A model generated the notes under the pieces. It was given only the letters and a program-made list of their open reading frames with translations. It did no database searches and was not told where the DNA came from. From an uncultured beta proteobacterium (GTDB taxonomy: Bacteria > Pseudomonadota > Gammaproteobacteria > Burkholderiales > Burkholderiaceae_C): DNA of 49,206 bases. Of this stretch, positions 9,917-17,710 are shown in pieces (within the stretch, counting starts at the first letter, position 1; each line of letters opens with the position of its first letter). The translations under genes were made by a program, and so were the position numbers. Location: the NCBI GenBank assembly GCA_903845935.1, contig CAIMZI010000096.1, forward strand, positions 1 to 49,206, given 5' to 3'.

Positions 9917-10387
9917 ATGACACCGATTGCTGCCGTCCACAGACGCGCTCTGAGTTTTTCCCTGGTCGCGTTGCAGTTTGCCTGCCTCTCACTGCAGACA
10001 GCATTGGCCGTACCCGCCATTGCACTTTCTGAAATTCCCATTCTGGCCTGGCTGCTGGCAGCCGCTTGTGTTGCCCTGTTTCTCTGGATTTTGATGCACA
10101 ACCGGCTGGGCAATTTCAATATCCAGCCCGTGCCCAAGCAGCATGCGGTGTTGGTGACAAGCGGCCCATACCGCTGGATTCGTCACCCCATGTACAGCGC
10201 CGTCTTGCTCGGCAGTGCTGCCCTGGCCAGCATCAGTACGCCACTGGCCGGCGCATTGACCTGGATGGGCCTGGCAGCGGTGCTAGGAGTCAAGGCGCTG
10301 CTTGAAGAACAGTGGATGTGCGAACAATATGTCGGCTACCTGGCCTATATGCGTCACAGCAAGCGCTTTGTCCCCTGGCTGGTATGA
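9917..10387 (+). CDS. Isoprenylcysteine methyltransferase-like membrane protein
   Basis: This 156-residue membrane protein has about four predicted helices. A C-terminal signature, TSGPYRWIRHPMYSAVLL, ends the SAM-binding region shared by the ICMT and phospholipid methyltransferase families, followed by LLEEQWMCEQYVGYLAYM. In characterised relatives the His-Pro-Met-Tyr segment binds S-adenosylmethionine. The substrate of the bacterial members is generally unknown, so I call only a putative membrane methyltransferase. It is divergent from xseB. A TACAAT at 9874-9879 may be its -10 box, although no good -35 is visible. It is followed by a hairpin terminator. Confidence 0.78.
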   Translation: MTPIAAVHRRALSFSLVALQFACLSLQTALAVPAIALSEIPILAWLLAAACVALFLWILMHNRLGNFNIQPVPKQHAVLVTSGPYRWIRHPMYSAVLLGSAALASISTPLAGALTWMGLAAVLGVKALLEEQWMCEQYVGYLAYMRHSKRFVPWLV

Positions 10388-10395
10388 CCCACAAG

Positions 10396-10435
10396 GCAAA
10401 AACCCGGCCCACACCAAAGCAAGCCAGGTTTTTGC
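10396..10435. terminator. Bidirectional hairpin terminator
   Basis: GCAAAAACC (10396-10404) pairs perfectly with GGTTTTTGC (10427-10435), with an inner GGC/GCC extension. The stem ends in an A-run on one side and a T-run on the other, so it can end both the methyltransferase-like gene (+) and the phasin gene (-). Confidence 0.7.
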
Positions 10436-10503
10436 ACCTGATCACCGTGTAACAAGCCCCGCAGCTAGGCGACGAAGCAAGCGTTCACAGCAGGGTTCGC
10501 AAT

Positions 10504-10986
10504 TTAGCGAGGCTTCTTGGCCTTGGTAGCGCCCGACACGGAAGCGACGGCAGCAGCGCCTTTTTCCAGAGCCGTATCCAGGGTGGATTCAGCAGTAGAT
10601 GCAGCGGCCTTGAGGTTCTTGGCAACCGAAGCAAATGCCTCAGGAGCGGGAAGGGCCTTTTCGATTGCATCCACGCTGCTGTGGAACTGGTCCACGCTCA
10701 GGCTGGTGGCAGCCTTGAGGTTCTTTGCGAAAATGGCCATGCCCGCTTCGGCAGACGCCTTCATCAGTTCAAACGCGGCTTGTGGGTCCTTGGCGCCCTT
10801 GATGGACTCCACGGTTTCAGCGATCACGGCTTGGGCTTCCTTGGCCTGCACTTGAGCCAGATCGGCCCAGGCCTTCAGGTTGTCTTGCACCGGCTTGATG
10901 GCTTCTTGGAGAGCGACGGGGTTCATTTTGGGAGCCGATTCCGACATGGTTTTGGCGATGGCTTCGAAGGGAGTGTTTTTGAACAT
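10504..10986 (-). CDS. Phasin family protein (PHA granule-associated)
   Basis: This 160-residue, alanine- and lysine-rich, strongly helical protein has no signal peptide. It starts with NTPFEAIAKTMSESAPKMNP and includes LKAWADLAQVQAKEAQAVIAETVESI, as in the phasin_2 family that coats polyhydroxyalkanoate granules. Its C-terminus is basic (ATKAKKPR). Phasins control granule size and number, so the cell probably stores PHA, although no PHA synthase lies in this window. A near-palindromic operator-like site lies 18 bases upstream of the ATG, as expected for genes controlled by a PHA-sensing repressor (PhaR). Confidence 0.87.
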   Translation of the reverse strand: MFKNTPFEAIAKTMSESAPKMNPVALQEAIKPVQDNLKAWADLAQVQAKEAQAVIAETVESIKGAKDPQAAFELMKASAEAGMAIFAKNLKAATSLSVDQFHSSVDAIEKALPAPEAFASVAKNLKAAASTAESTLDTALEKGAAAVASVSGATKAKKPR

Positions 10987-11004
10987 GGTGGACCTTTAAA
11001 AAAA

Positions 11005-11021
11005 TTGTTGCAGTGCAGCAA
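11005..11021 (-). promoter_or_regulatory. Near-palindromic operator upstream of phasin gene
   Basis: On the minus strand the site reads TTGCTGCACTGCAACAA. The half-sites TTG.TGCA and TGCA.CAA are inverted around a central base, with one mismatched pair. It ends 18 bases before the phasin ATG, overlapping the likely transcription start region. TGCA-containing palindromes are known PhaR targets in other PHA producers. Assigning it to PhaR here is inference. Confidence 0.55.
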
Positions 11022-11159
11022 TTATTCATCACTTCTTACTTTTGTGCCGATTTTAATTGTTCAGGCCGTCGCTTTAGTTGCGCCGCCCTATTTCTTGCGC
11101 TGTGACCGCTGTTACGCATCGATTTACGCAAGTCTAGCGGCAACACCACATTCAGCGTT

Positions 11160-11228
11160 TACAATCGTCCTCCCGGCAGCTCTCGAGGTAACTGCCCTTC
11201 AAGCCCCTTTCACCAGGGGTTTTTTGCT
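11160..11228 (+). promoter_or_regulatory. Short structured leader with terminator-like hairpin
   Basis: A TACAAT -10-like box (11160-11165) is followed by stem GGCAG/CTGCC (11175-11179 and 11192-11196). A second hairpin pairs AAGCCCC (11201-11207) with GGGGTTT (11216-11222) and runs into a T-tract. The T-tract ends a few bases before the GAAGGA ribosome site (11235-11240) of the Rieske oxygenase gene. This could be an attenuator or a small RNA. No good -35 box is visible. Confidence 0.45.
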
Positions 11229-11247
11229 TCCATAGAAGGACCGAGTT

Positions 11248-12441
11248 GTGCAAACCTTGTACAAAACACCAATCCCAGCGCATCCCGACCAGCCCGCCGA
11301 AAGTATGCGGGCATTCAGTGAGGCGGCCAACAGCCCCTCGCAATTACCTGTTTCAAGCTACTTTGATTCCACGCTCTATGCGCGGGAAATGCAGCACATC
11401 TTCAAGGATGGGCCGCGCTATGTAGGCCACGCCTTGAGCGTCCCCGAGATCGGCGACTATTACGCCCTGCCCCAGGAGGGCGAGGGCCGCGCCCTGGTAC
11501 GCAATGCCGGCGGCATTGAGCTGGTCTCCAATGTCTGCCGACATCGCCAGGCCGTGATGCTCAAGGGCCGCGGCTCACTCACTCAGGGCGCAGGCAGCGG
11601 CAACATCGTCTGCCCCTTGCACCGTTGGACCTATAGCGGTGCCAGCAGCGAAAGCAACCCGGTCGGCGCCCTGCTGGGCGCACCCCACTTTGACCACGAC
11701 CCCTGCCTGAACCTGAACAACTATCCGCTGCAGGAATGGAACGGCCTGCTGTTTGAGAAAAACGCTGTCGATGTGGCCGCGCAACTGGCCGATATGGGGC
11801 CGCGAGGCGACCTGAACTTTGACGGCTATGTGCTCGACCATGTGGAGCTGCACGAGTGCAATTACAACTGGAAGACCTTTATCGAGGTCTATCTGGAGGA
11901 CTACCACGTCGGCCCCTTCCATCCGGGACTGGGCCAGTTTGTCAGTTGCGACGACCTGCGCTGGGAGTTCAAGGACAACTACTCGGTGCAAACCGTGGGC
12001 GTGGCCAACAAGCTTGCCAAGTCTGGCAGCAAGGTTTACGAGCGCTGGCAAAAGGCCTTGCTGGCTTACCGCAACAACCAGCAGCCCAAGTTCGGCGCCA
12101 TCTGGCTGACCTACTACCCGCACATCATGGTCGAGTGGTATCCGCATGTGCTGACGGTCTCCACCCTGCATCCCATAGGCGTGAACAAGACCATGAACAT
12201 GGTGGAGTTTTACTACCCGGAAGAAATCGCCGCCTTCGAGCGCGAGTTTGTCGAAGCCCAGCAGGCCGCCTACATGGAAACCTGCATAGAAGACGACGAG
12301 ATCGGCGAGCGCATGGACGCCGGCCGTGCCGCACTTTTAGCGCGTGGCGACAACGAAATCGGGCCCTACCAGAGCCCGATGGAAGACGGCATGGCGCACT
12401 TCCACGGCTGGTACCGCCAGCGCATGGAAAGCGCCGCCTGA
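11248..12441 (+). CDS. Rieske non-haem iron oxygenase, alpha subunit
   Basis: This 397-residue protein has an N-terminal Rieske [2Fe-2S] domain with ligands Cys97-x-His99 (VCRHR) and Cys122-x2-His125 (CPLHRW). A catalytic domain follows. Its EDYHVGPFH motif gives His220 and His225 of the 2-His-1-carboxylate mononuclear iron site, and Asp349 or Asp350 (IEDDE) is the probable third ligand. Such enzymes hydroxylate or demethylate small aromatic or quaternary-amine substrates using electrons from a reductase. No reductase, ferredoxin or beta subunit is nearby and the substrate is unknown. The GTG start has a GAAGGA ribosome site 7 bases upstream. The stop overlaps the next gene by one base. Confidence 0.88.
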   Translation: MQTLYKTPIPAHPDQPAESMRAFSEAANSPSQLPVSSYFDSTLYAREMQHIFKDGPRYVGHALSVPEIGDYYALPQEGEGRALVRNAGGIELVSNVCRHRQAVMLKGRGSLTQGAGSGNIVCPLHRWTYSGASSESNPVGALLGAPHFDHDPCLNLNNYPLQEWNGLLFEKNAVDVAAQLADMGPRGDLNFDGYVLDHVELHECNYNWKTFIEVYLEDYHVGPFHPGLGQFVSCDDLRWEFKDNYSVQTVGVANKLAKSGSKVYERWQKALLAYRNNQQPKFGAIWLTYYPHIMVEWYPHVLTVSTLHPIGVNKTMNMVEFYYPEEIAAFEREFVEAQQAAYMETCIEDDEIGERMDAGRAALLARGDNEIGPYQSPMEDGMAHFHGWYRQRMESAA

Positions 12442-13328
12442 TGCAATCGCTGTGGATGGCGGCGGCGTCGTTCTTCTTCGCGACCATGGCGATGGGAATC
12501 AAGTTCGCGTCCCAGAGCTTTAGCACGGTCGAACTGGTGCTTTACCGGGGCTTGGTCAGCGTCGTGTTTATGGCCATCGCCCTGCGGGCACGCGGCACCA
12601 GCCTGCGCACTTCCGTGCCCATGATGCATGTCACCCGCAGCGCCGTGGGAGTGATCTCCATGGGCTCCTGGTTTTATGCCATTGGTCACTTGCCGCTGGC
12701 CACGGCCATGACCTTGAACTATATGAGCGGGGTCTGGATTGCCGCATTCATCGTGGGCGGCGCACTGCTCTACGGACCCTCTGAACGCCAGGGACCGCTG
12801 CTGATTACGGTGCTGATGGGATTTTCCGGTGTGATCATGACCCTGCATCCGACCATTGACCACGACCAGCTCTTTGCCGGCGTGGTCGGGCTACTCTCGG
12901 GCATGGGCGCGGCACTGGCCTTTATGCAGGTGTCGGCACTGGGCAAACTGGGCGAGCCCGAGGAACGCACCGTGTTCTATTTTTCGATAGGCACTTGCGT
13001 GGTGGGCGCCGTGGGCATGTTGTTTACTCGGTTTACCCCCTGGGCCGACGTGCGTTGGCAGGATGCGGCCTGGGTGGTACCCATAGGTGTGCTGGCCTCG
13101 CTGGGCCAATGGTGCATGACGCGCGCCTATAGCCGGGGCTCCACGCTGGTGGTGGCCAGCATGCAGTACGCGGGCATTGTGTTCGCCTCCATTTTCAGCC
13201 TCACGCTGTTTGGCGACCGGATCGAACCCATGGGCTGGCTGGGCATTGCCGTCATCGTCGCCAGCGGCGTGTTGGCCACGGCACTGCGTGCCCGCGCCAT
13301 GCCCAATACGCCGGCCGAAGAGCACTGA
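12441..13328 (+). CDS. EamA/DMT-superfamily transporter
   Basis: This 295-residue protein consists almost entirely of about ten hydrophobic helices in two repeats, the EamA (drug/metabolite transporter) pattern. Examples are ELVLYRGLVSVVFMAIALR in the first half and TLVVASMQYAGIVFASIFS with GDRIEPMGWLGIAVI in the second. It probably exports or imports a small metabolite across the inner membrane; the substrate cannot be read from sequence. The ATG overlaps the stop of the Rieske oxygenase gene (TGATG), so the two are translated together. The transported compound could therefore be related to that enzyme's substrate or product, which is inference. Confidence 0.87.
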   Translation: MQSLWMAAASFFFATMAMGIKFASQSFSTVELVLYRGLVSVVFMAIALRARGTSLRTSVPMMHVTRSAVGVISMGSWFYAIGHLPLATAMTLNYMSGVWIAAFIVGGALLYGPSERQGPLLITVLMGFSGVIMTLHPTIDHDQLFAGVVGLLSGMGAALAFMQVSALGKLGEPEERTVFYFSIGTCVVGAVGMLFTRFTPWADVRWQDAAWVVPIGVLASLGQWCMTRAYSRGSTLVVASMQYAGIVFASIFSLTLFGDRIEPMGWLGIAVIVASGVLATALRARAMPNTPAEEH

Positions 13329-13378
13329 AACCTGGCCGCTGACCTTAACGCCTTGCACCTTTTACCGGAGCCTTCGTG

Positions 13379-14260
13379 ATGACACCCAGCACTTCATTTA
13401 GCACCCTGATTTCCGCCGCCCAACTGCGGACTCTGCTAGAGAACAAAGTCCCGACCATGGTGTTCGACTGCAGCTGCGACCTGATGCAGCCCGCGACCGG
13501 CCCGGCACAATACCGAGAGGCACATATTCCTGGTGCCGTCTACGCACATCTGGACCATGCGCTGAGTTCCAAGGGCGATCGCAGCATCACCGGCGCCGCG
13601 TCCGGCGGACGCCATCCGCTTCCCAATCGTGAGGTCTTTGCCGGCTGGCTGAGCAGCGTGGGGTTCGACAATGCCATGCAGGCGGTGGCCTACGACCGCC
13701 AGGGTGCCAACTACTGCGGCCGCCTGTGGTGGATGCTGAAATGGCTGGGCCATGAAAGCGTGGCCGTGCTGGATGGCGGTTTTCAGGCCTGGCAGGCGGG
13801 CGGCGGCGCAGTCAGCAGCGGCGACGAAGCGGCTAGACCTGAGTCGAACTTTCAGGTGGGTGAAGCCCTCGTGCAACTGGTGGATGTGGATACGGTTGCG
13901 TCCCGACTGGGCCAGCAGGATCAGCAGATTGTGGATGCACGCGGCGCACCGCGCTTCCGTGGGGAGGTCGAACCCATAGACCCCGTGGCCGGTCATATTC
14001 CTGGCGCACTGAACCGCCCATTCAACCAGAACCTGGGAGCAGACGGCAAGTTCAAGGATGCCGCCACCCTGCGTGCCGAATTCAGTGCCCTGCTGGGCCA
14101 GCGCGCTCCGGCCACGGTGGTACACCACTGCGGCAGCGGCGTCAGTGCCGTGCCCAACATCCTGGCCATGGAAATTGCCGGCCTTGGCCGCACCGCCCTG
14201 TTTGCCGGCAGCTGGAGCGAGTGGTGCAGCGATCCGAGTAGGCCAGTGGCGCAGGGCTAA
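13379..14260 (+). CDS. sseA: Sulfurtransferase, two rhodanese domains
   Basis: This 293-residue protein has two rhodanese domains. The first (about residues 8-145) is inactive. The second ends in the active loop HHCGSGVSAV with nucleophilic Cys251. The CGSGV(T/S)A loop is typical of mercaptopyruvate/thiosulfate sulfurtransferases, which transfer sulfane sulfur to cyanide or thiol acceptors. FDCSCDLMQPATGPAQYREAHIPGAVY in the first domain also fits. The ATG at 13379 sits 8 bases after a GGAG site; an adjacent GTG at 13376 is too close. It lies 50 bases after the DMT gene and may share its transcript. Mercaptopyruvate versus thiosulfate preference is not resolved. Confidence 0.9.
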   Translation: MTPSTSFSTLISAAQLRTLLENKVPTMVFDCSCDLMQPATGPAQYREAHIPGAVYAHLDHALSSKGDRSITGAASGGRHPLPNREVFAGWLSSVGFDNAMQAVAYDRQGANYCGRLWWMLKWLGHESVAVLDGGFQAWQAGGGAVSSGDEAARPESNFQVGEALVQLVDVDTVASRLGQQDQQIVDARGAPRFRGEVEPIDPVAGHIPGALNRPFNQNLGADGKFKDAATLRAEFSALLGQRAPATVVHHCGSGVSAVPNILAMEIAGLGRTALFAGSWSEWCSDPSRPVAQG

Positions 14261-14294
14261 AACTGCCCCCAGCTTGAGCCAGCCCGGCGCTGGG

Positions 14295-15545
14295 CTACAC
14301 CGCTTCCAGCGCCAGCAGTTCCGCCACGGTTTGGCGGCGGCGTATCAGGCGGGCTTGGCCATTTTCCACCAGCACCTCGGCAATCAGCGGACGGGTGTTG
14401 TAGTTGCTGGACATGGAGGCGCCGTAGGCACCGGTGTCATGCACCACCAGCAGGTCCCCGACCTTTGCAGTGGCCAGCTCGCGCTGCAGCACCACGCCGC
14501 CCTCGCCCTGGGTAAATACATCGCCCGACTCGCACAGCGGGCCGGCCACCACCGTGCTGTGCCGCGCGCTCGTTGGCAGGCTGCCGTCGGCATGGATGAT
14601 TTCCATGCCGTGGTGGCTGCCATACATGGCCGGGCGCATCAGATCGCTGAAACCCGCATCCACCAGTACAAAATGCTGACTGCCCTGGTGCTTGCTGGCG
14701 CGCACCTCGCTCACCAGCACGCCAGACTCGGCCACCAGGTAGCGGCCCGGCTCGATCTCCAGCTTCACCTCGTGGCCCAGCAGACCGGCAACGGTCTTGC
14801 GCGCCGCATCCCACAATTCAAAGTAATGCGCGGTGTCGATCACCGGCTCACCCGCCTGGTAGGGAATGGACAGGCCGCCACCGGCCGAGATGGCGTGCAA
14901 GTCCAGCCCTTGCGCCTGCACCGTCTTCACCAGCTCGACCATAGCGCCGCAGACCTCCTGCAAATGGCTGTAATCCACGCCCGAGCCGATGTGCATGTGC
15001 AGGCCTTGCAGCGACAGGCCGAGTGACTGGATCTGCGTGCAGGCCTGCACCAGATCGCCATGCCAGATACCGTGCTTGCTATGCTCGCCACCGGTATTGG
15101 TCTTGTTGCTGTGGCCGTGGCCAAAGCCAGGGTTAATGCGCAACCAGACTGGGTGACCCGGACTCACCGCCGCCAGTTGGCCCAGCATGTCGATGGAGCC
15201 GCAGTTCACCGGAATGCCCAGTTCGGCCACGCGTGCCAAGGTGGCCTGATCCAACAGGTCGGCGGTGAAGACGATTTCTGCCTGGCCCTTCATCAGGCCG
15301 GGCTGGAAGCCTGCGGCCAGTGCGCGCTCAATCTCGCCCAGCGACACCGCATCCACTGCCACACCCTGGGCGTGCAAGAGGCGCAGCAAATGCGTGTTGG
15401 AGTTGGCCTTTTGCGCAAAGCGCACGGTGTCAAACTGCTGCAAGGCAGCAACGCGGGCCCGGATGGTGGCGGCGTCATAGACCCACAAGGGCGTGCCGTG
15501 CTGGTGGGCCAGATCGGCCAGAAGGGAAGGAGGGAATGGGTTCAT
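14295..15545 (-). CDS. lysA: Diaminopimelate decarboxylase
   Basis: This 416-residue fold-III PLP enzyme makes L-lysine from meso-diaminopimelate, the last step of the pathway. The PLP lysine lies in FAQKANSN, near residue 50. Further markers are the glycine loop SAGGGLSIPY, EPGRYLVAESG, and the active-site cysteine motif CESGDVF donated across the dimer. The ATG at 15545 gives the usual MNPFPPSLL start; a longer frame from a TTG at 15626 would run into the divergent lysR start. It is transcribed away from a LysR-type gene across an 80-base intergenic region, the classical lysA-lysR arrangement. Confidence 0.95.
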   Translation of the reverse strand: MNPFPPSLLADLAHQHGTPLWVYDAATIRARVAALQQFDTVRFAQKANSNTHLLRLLHAQGVAVDAVSLGEIERALAAGFQPGLMKGQAEIVFTADLLDQATLARVAELGIPVNCGSIDMLGQLAAVSPGHPVWLRINPGFGHGHSNKTNTGGEHSKHGIWHGDLVQACTQIQSLGLSLQGLHMHIGSGVDYSHLQEVCGAMVELVKTVQAQGLDLHAISAGGGLSIPYQAGEPVIDTAHYFELWDAARKTVAGLLGHEVKLEIEPGRYLVAESGVLVSEVRASKHQGSQHFVLVDAGFSDLMRPAMYGSHHGMEIIHADGSLPTSARHSTVVAGPLCESGDVFTQGEGGVVLQRELATAKVGDLLVVHDTGAYGASMSSNYNTRPLIAEVLVENGQARLIRRRQTVAELLALEAV

Positions 15546-15625
15546 GGCCTGATCATGCCCAAGTGAAGCCATTACATCAATGCCTTCTTTATGCCGCATA
15601 CATTCACATTGGATATAGTTTGTCA
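15546..15625. promoter_or_regulatory. lysA-lysR divergent intergenic region
   Basis: These 80 bases must hold both divergent promoters. A perfect palindrome, TATGC-C-GCATA (15590-15600), has the T-N11-A form common at LysR-type operators when extended to 15602. It sits between the two genes, nearer lysR. No consensus promoter hexamers stand out. Regulator binding here is inferred from the family and arrangement. Confidence 0.45.
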
Positions 15626-16573
15626 ATGTCCCTCCCCCTTAAACCACCGCTGCAGCAAGACAGCACGCCCAATCTCAGCCACCGCCAGCTCGCCCTGTTT
15701 CGCAGCGTCATGCTGCACGGCAACCTGAGCCGGGCCGCAGAGGCGGTGAACTCCAGCCAGCCCACGCTCAGCCGCGAGTTGGCGCGCTTGGAGCAGGTCC
15801 TGGGCTTTGCCTTGTTTGACCGGGTGCGCGGACGCCTGCGCCCCACGGATCGGGCGCTGGCGTTGCTGCAGGAGGTGGAACGCTCCTTTATCGGACTGGA
15901 GCAGATTGCCCAGCGTGCGCGGGAACTACGAACGCTGTCCAGTGCGCGCCTGCGTCTGGCCTGCCTGCCGGCTTTGGCCCATGCCCTGGTGCCGCATGCG
16001 CTGCTGGCCCTGGCCCGGAGCACGCCACAAGCCCTGGTCAGCGTCCATCCGCTAGAGTCGCCCTGGCTGGAACAGGCACTCACCGAACAGCGCTTTGATC
16101 TGGGCCTCAGCGAAGCCATGGCACCGCCATCTGGCGTGGCCTGGCAGGCGCTGCTACAGGCCAATGAAGTAGCTGTGCTGCCTGCCAGCCACAGCCTGTG
16201 CCGCAAGAAACTGCTGCAGCCGCAGGACTTTGAGGCCGAGCACTTCATCAGCCTGGCGCTCACTGACCCCTACCGCCAGGCCATAGACCGGCTGTTTGCC
16301 GATCACGCGGTGCAGCGCATCCAGTGCCTGGAAACCGACAGTGCCGTGGCTATTTGCGCCATGGTGCGCCAGGGACTGGGCGTAGCGATTGTCAACCCGC
16401 TGACCGCCCTGGAGTGTGCCAACAACGGCTTGGAGGTGCGGCCCCTGTCGGTGGCCATCCCGTTCAAAATCAGCCTGCTGTTGCCGGACATTGCGGCGCC
16501 GCATCCGCTGCGCGAGGCGCTGGTGCAAGCTCTGCAAGATGCCAGCCTGGCCTTGGCGCAGAGGCTGCGTTGA
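15626..16573 (+). CDS. lysR: LysR-family regulator divergent from lysA
   Basis: This 315-residue protein has an N-terminal winged helix-turn-helix (about residues 17-76: LSHRQLALFRSVMLHGNLSRAAEAVNSSQPTLSRELARLE in the family pattern). An effector-binding domain follows with the SDSAVAICAMVRQGLGVAIV-type pocket. The ATG at 15626 is chosen because the HTH begins soon after; the frame is open far upstream only through the antisense of lysA. In E. coli LysR activates lysA when lysine is scarce and diaminopimelate is present. The divergent lysA neighbour supports the same role here. Confidence 0.87.
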   Translation: MSLPLKPPLQQDSTPNLSHRQLALFRSVMLHGNLSRAAEAVNSSQPTLSRELARLEQVLGFALFDRVRGRLRPTDRALALLQEVERSFIGLEQIAQRARELRTLSSARLRLACLPALAHALVPHALLALARSTPQALVSVHPLESPWLEQALTEQRFDLGLSEAMAPPSGVAWQALLQANEVAVLPASHSLCRKKLLQPQDFEAEHFISLALTDPYRQAIDRLFADHAVQRIQCLETDSAVAICAMVRQGLGVAIVNPLTALECANNGLEVRPLSVAIPFKISLLLPDIAAPHPLREALVQALQDASLALAQRLR

Positions 16574-16788
16574 CTGCAGCTGCGCAGGCAGCCTGCCTAC
16601 CTAGTGCCGCCAGGGCAATCCGGCAACATAGATATGGCAGTCCGTGCCAGTACTAAACGCTAGGACTCTGAAAGGCTGATAGCTGACCCAAGAATCGCTC
16701 TAAAGCTGCCGCTTCAATTTTGAGTTCATGCCAATGGAATGGGCTTATTGCGCCGCCGCCGCTGTTCCGCTTGTCGGAGGTGTAGAAA

Positions 16789-17427
16789 TTACCGACGCTG
16801 CTCTGATAGTGCCAAACGAATGCCCAGACCTATAAGGACGCTACCGAGAACACGGTCTAGCCAGACTGACGCAGTCGGATTGGCTCGAAAGAAGTTGTTT
16901 GCCTTGGAAGCGGCTAGAACTAAACAGGTTTCGACGACGATTGCGACGCAGATTACGAGTGTACCGAGCATGACAAGCTGAATCAACTCGCTACCGTGAC
17001 CCGGCCTCACAAACTGCGGCAAAAACGCCATGAAGAACACTGCAACTTTTGGATTCAGAACGTCAATTAACACGCCTTGGCGAAAGGCCCTCCAAAGCGA
17101 TACGTCCGTTTCAGTGTCTCTGACCGCGCTGAATGTTGCACCTGCCGTACGCAGCGATTTGACACCCAGATAAAAAAGATAAACCGCCCCGACATATTTC
17201 ACTACGGAGAAGGCAGCTGCGGATGTAGTAAGAATTGCCGAAAGGCCTATGGATGCAGCCAGGACGTGCACAAACGCTCCGGTCCAGACCCCTGCCGCTG
17301 AGGCTAGACCCACCCGTCGCCCATGTGCAATGGAGCGCGAAAGTACGTAAATGAGGTCTGGTCCAGGTGAGAGATTCAGAGCGAGTGCTGCCGAAAAAAA
17401 GACAAGCCAGTAAGTGAGTTCGACCAT
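16789..17427 (-). CDS. LysE/RhtB-family amino acid exporter
   Basis: This 212-residue membrane protein has about six helices. LysE-family markers are ALNLSPGPDLIYVLSRSIAHGRRVGLASAAG near the N-terminus and FRQGVLIDVLNPKVAVFFMAFLPQFV in the middle. The family exports amino acids such as lysine, threonine or homoserine lactones; the substrate here is not determined. The ATG at 17427 has an AAGGA ribosome site 8 bases upstream and gives the family N-terminus MVELTYWLVFF. An upstream ATG at 17496 would add 23 nonfamily residues. G+C is visibly lower than in the flanking genes, suggesting later acquisition. Its flanks (215 and 283 bases) show no recognisable gene. Confidence 0.87.
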   Translation of the reverse strand: MVELTYWLVFFSAALALNLSPGPDLIYVLSRSIAHGRRVGLASAAGVWTGAFVHVLAASIGLSAILTTSAAAFSVVKYVGAVYLFYLGVKSLRTAGATFSAVRDTETDVSLWRAFRQGVLIDVLNPKVAVFFMAFLPQFVRPGHGSELIQLVMLGTLVICVAIVVETCLVLAASKANNFFRANPTASVWLDRVLGSVLIGLGIRLALSEQRR

Positions 17428-17710
17428 GGTGTTTCCTTGCGATACCTGCTTGTTCTTCCGTGAACTGCGGGTTTTAGGCAGAGGAAACAGATTCATGGAA
17501 ATTTTAACCGCTGGACCTGCGGATATTTACATTTAGGCATGCTGCTTGAATGGCCGAAACCGCTGCATTGCAGGCCTACGCTTGGCTCCATTACTGGCAT
17601 CCAATTTCCCTGTTGACCGACCGAAAACCGCGCCTGGCCGCCATTTAACGGCCTTTCGTACCATTCACAGTCAGTAAAAACAAGCCGCAGGACCTTTAGC
17701 GCCCAAGGTT

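Noticed and set aside
15320..15625. Long upstream extension of the lysR reading frame
   Set aside because: It runs antisense through lysA; the HTH begins after the ATG at 15626.
16574..16788. Remnant of an insertion sequence beside the LysE gene
   Set aside because: No terminal inverted repeats, target duplication or transposase fragment could be identified.
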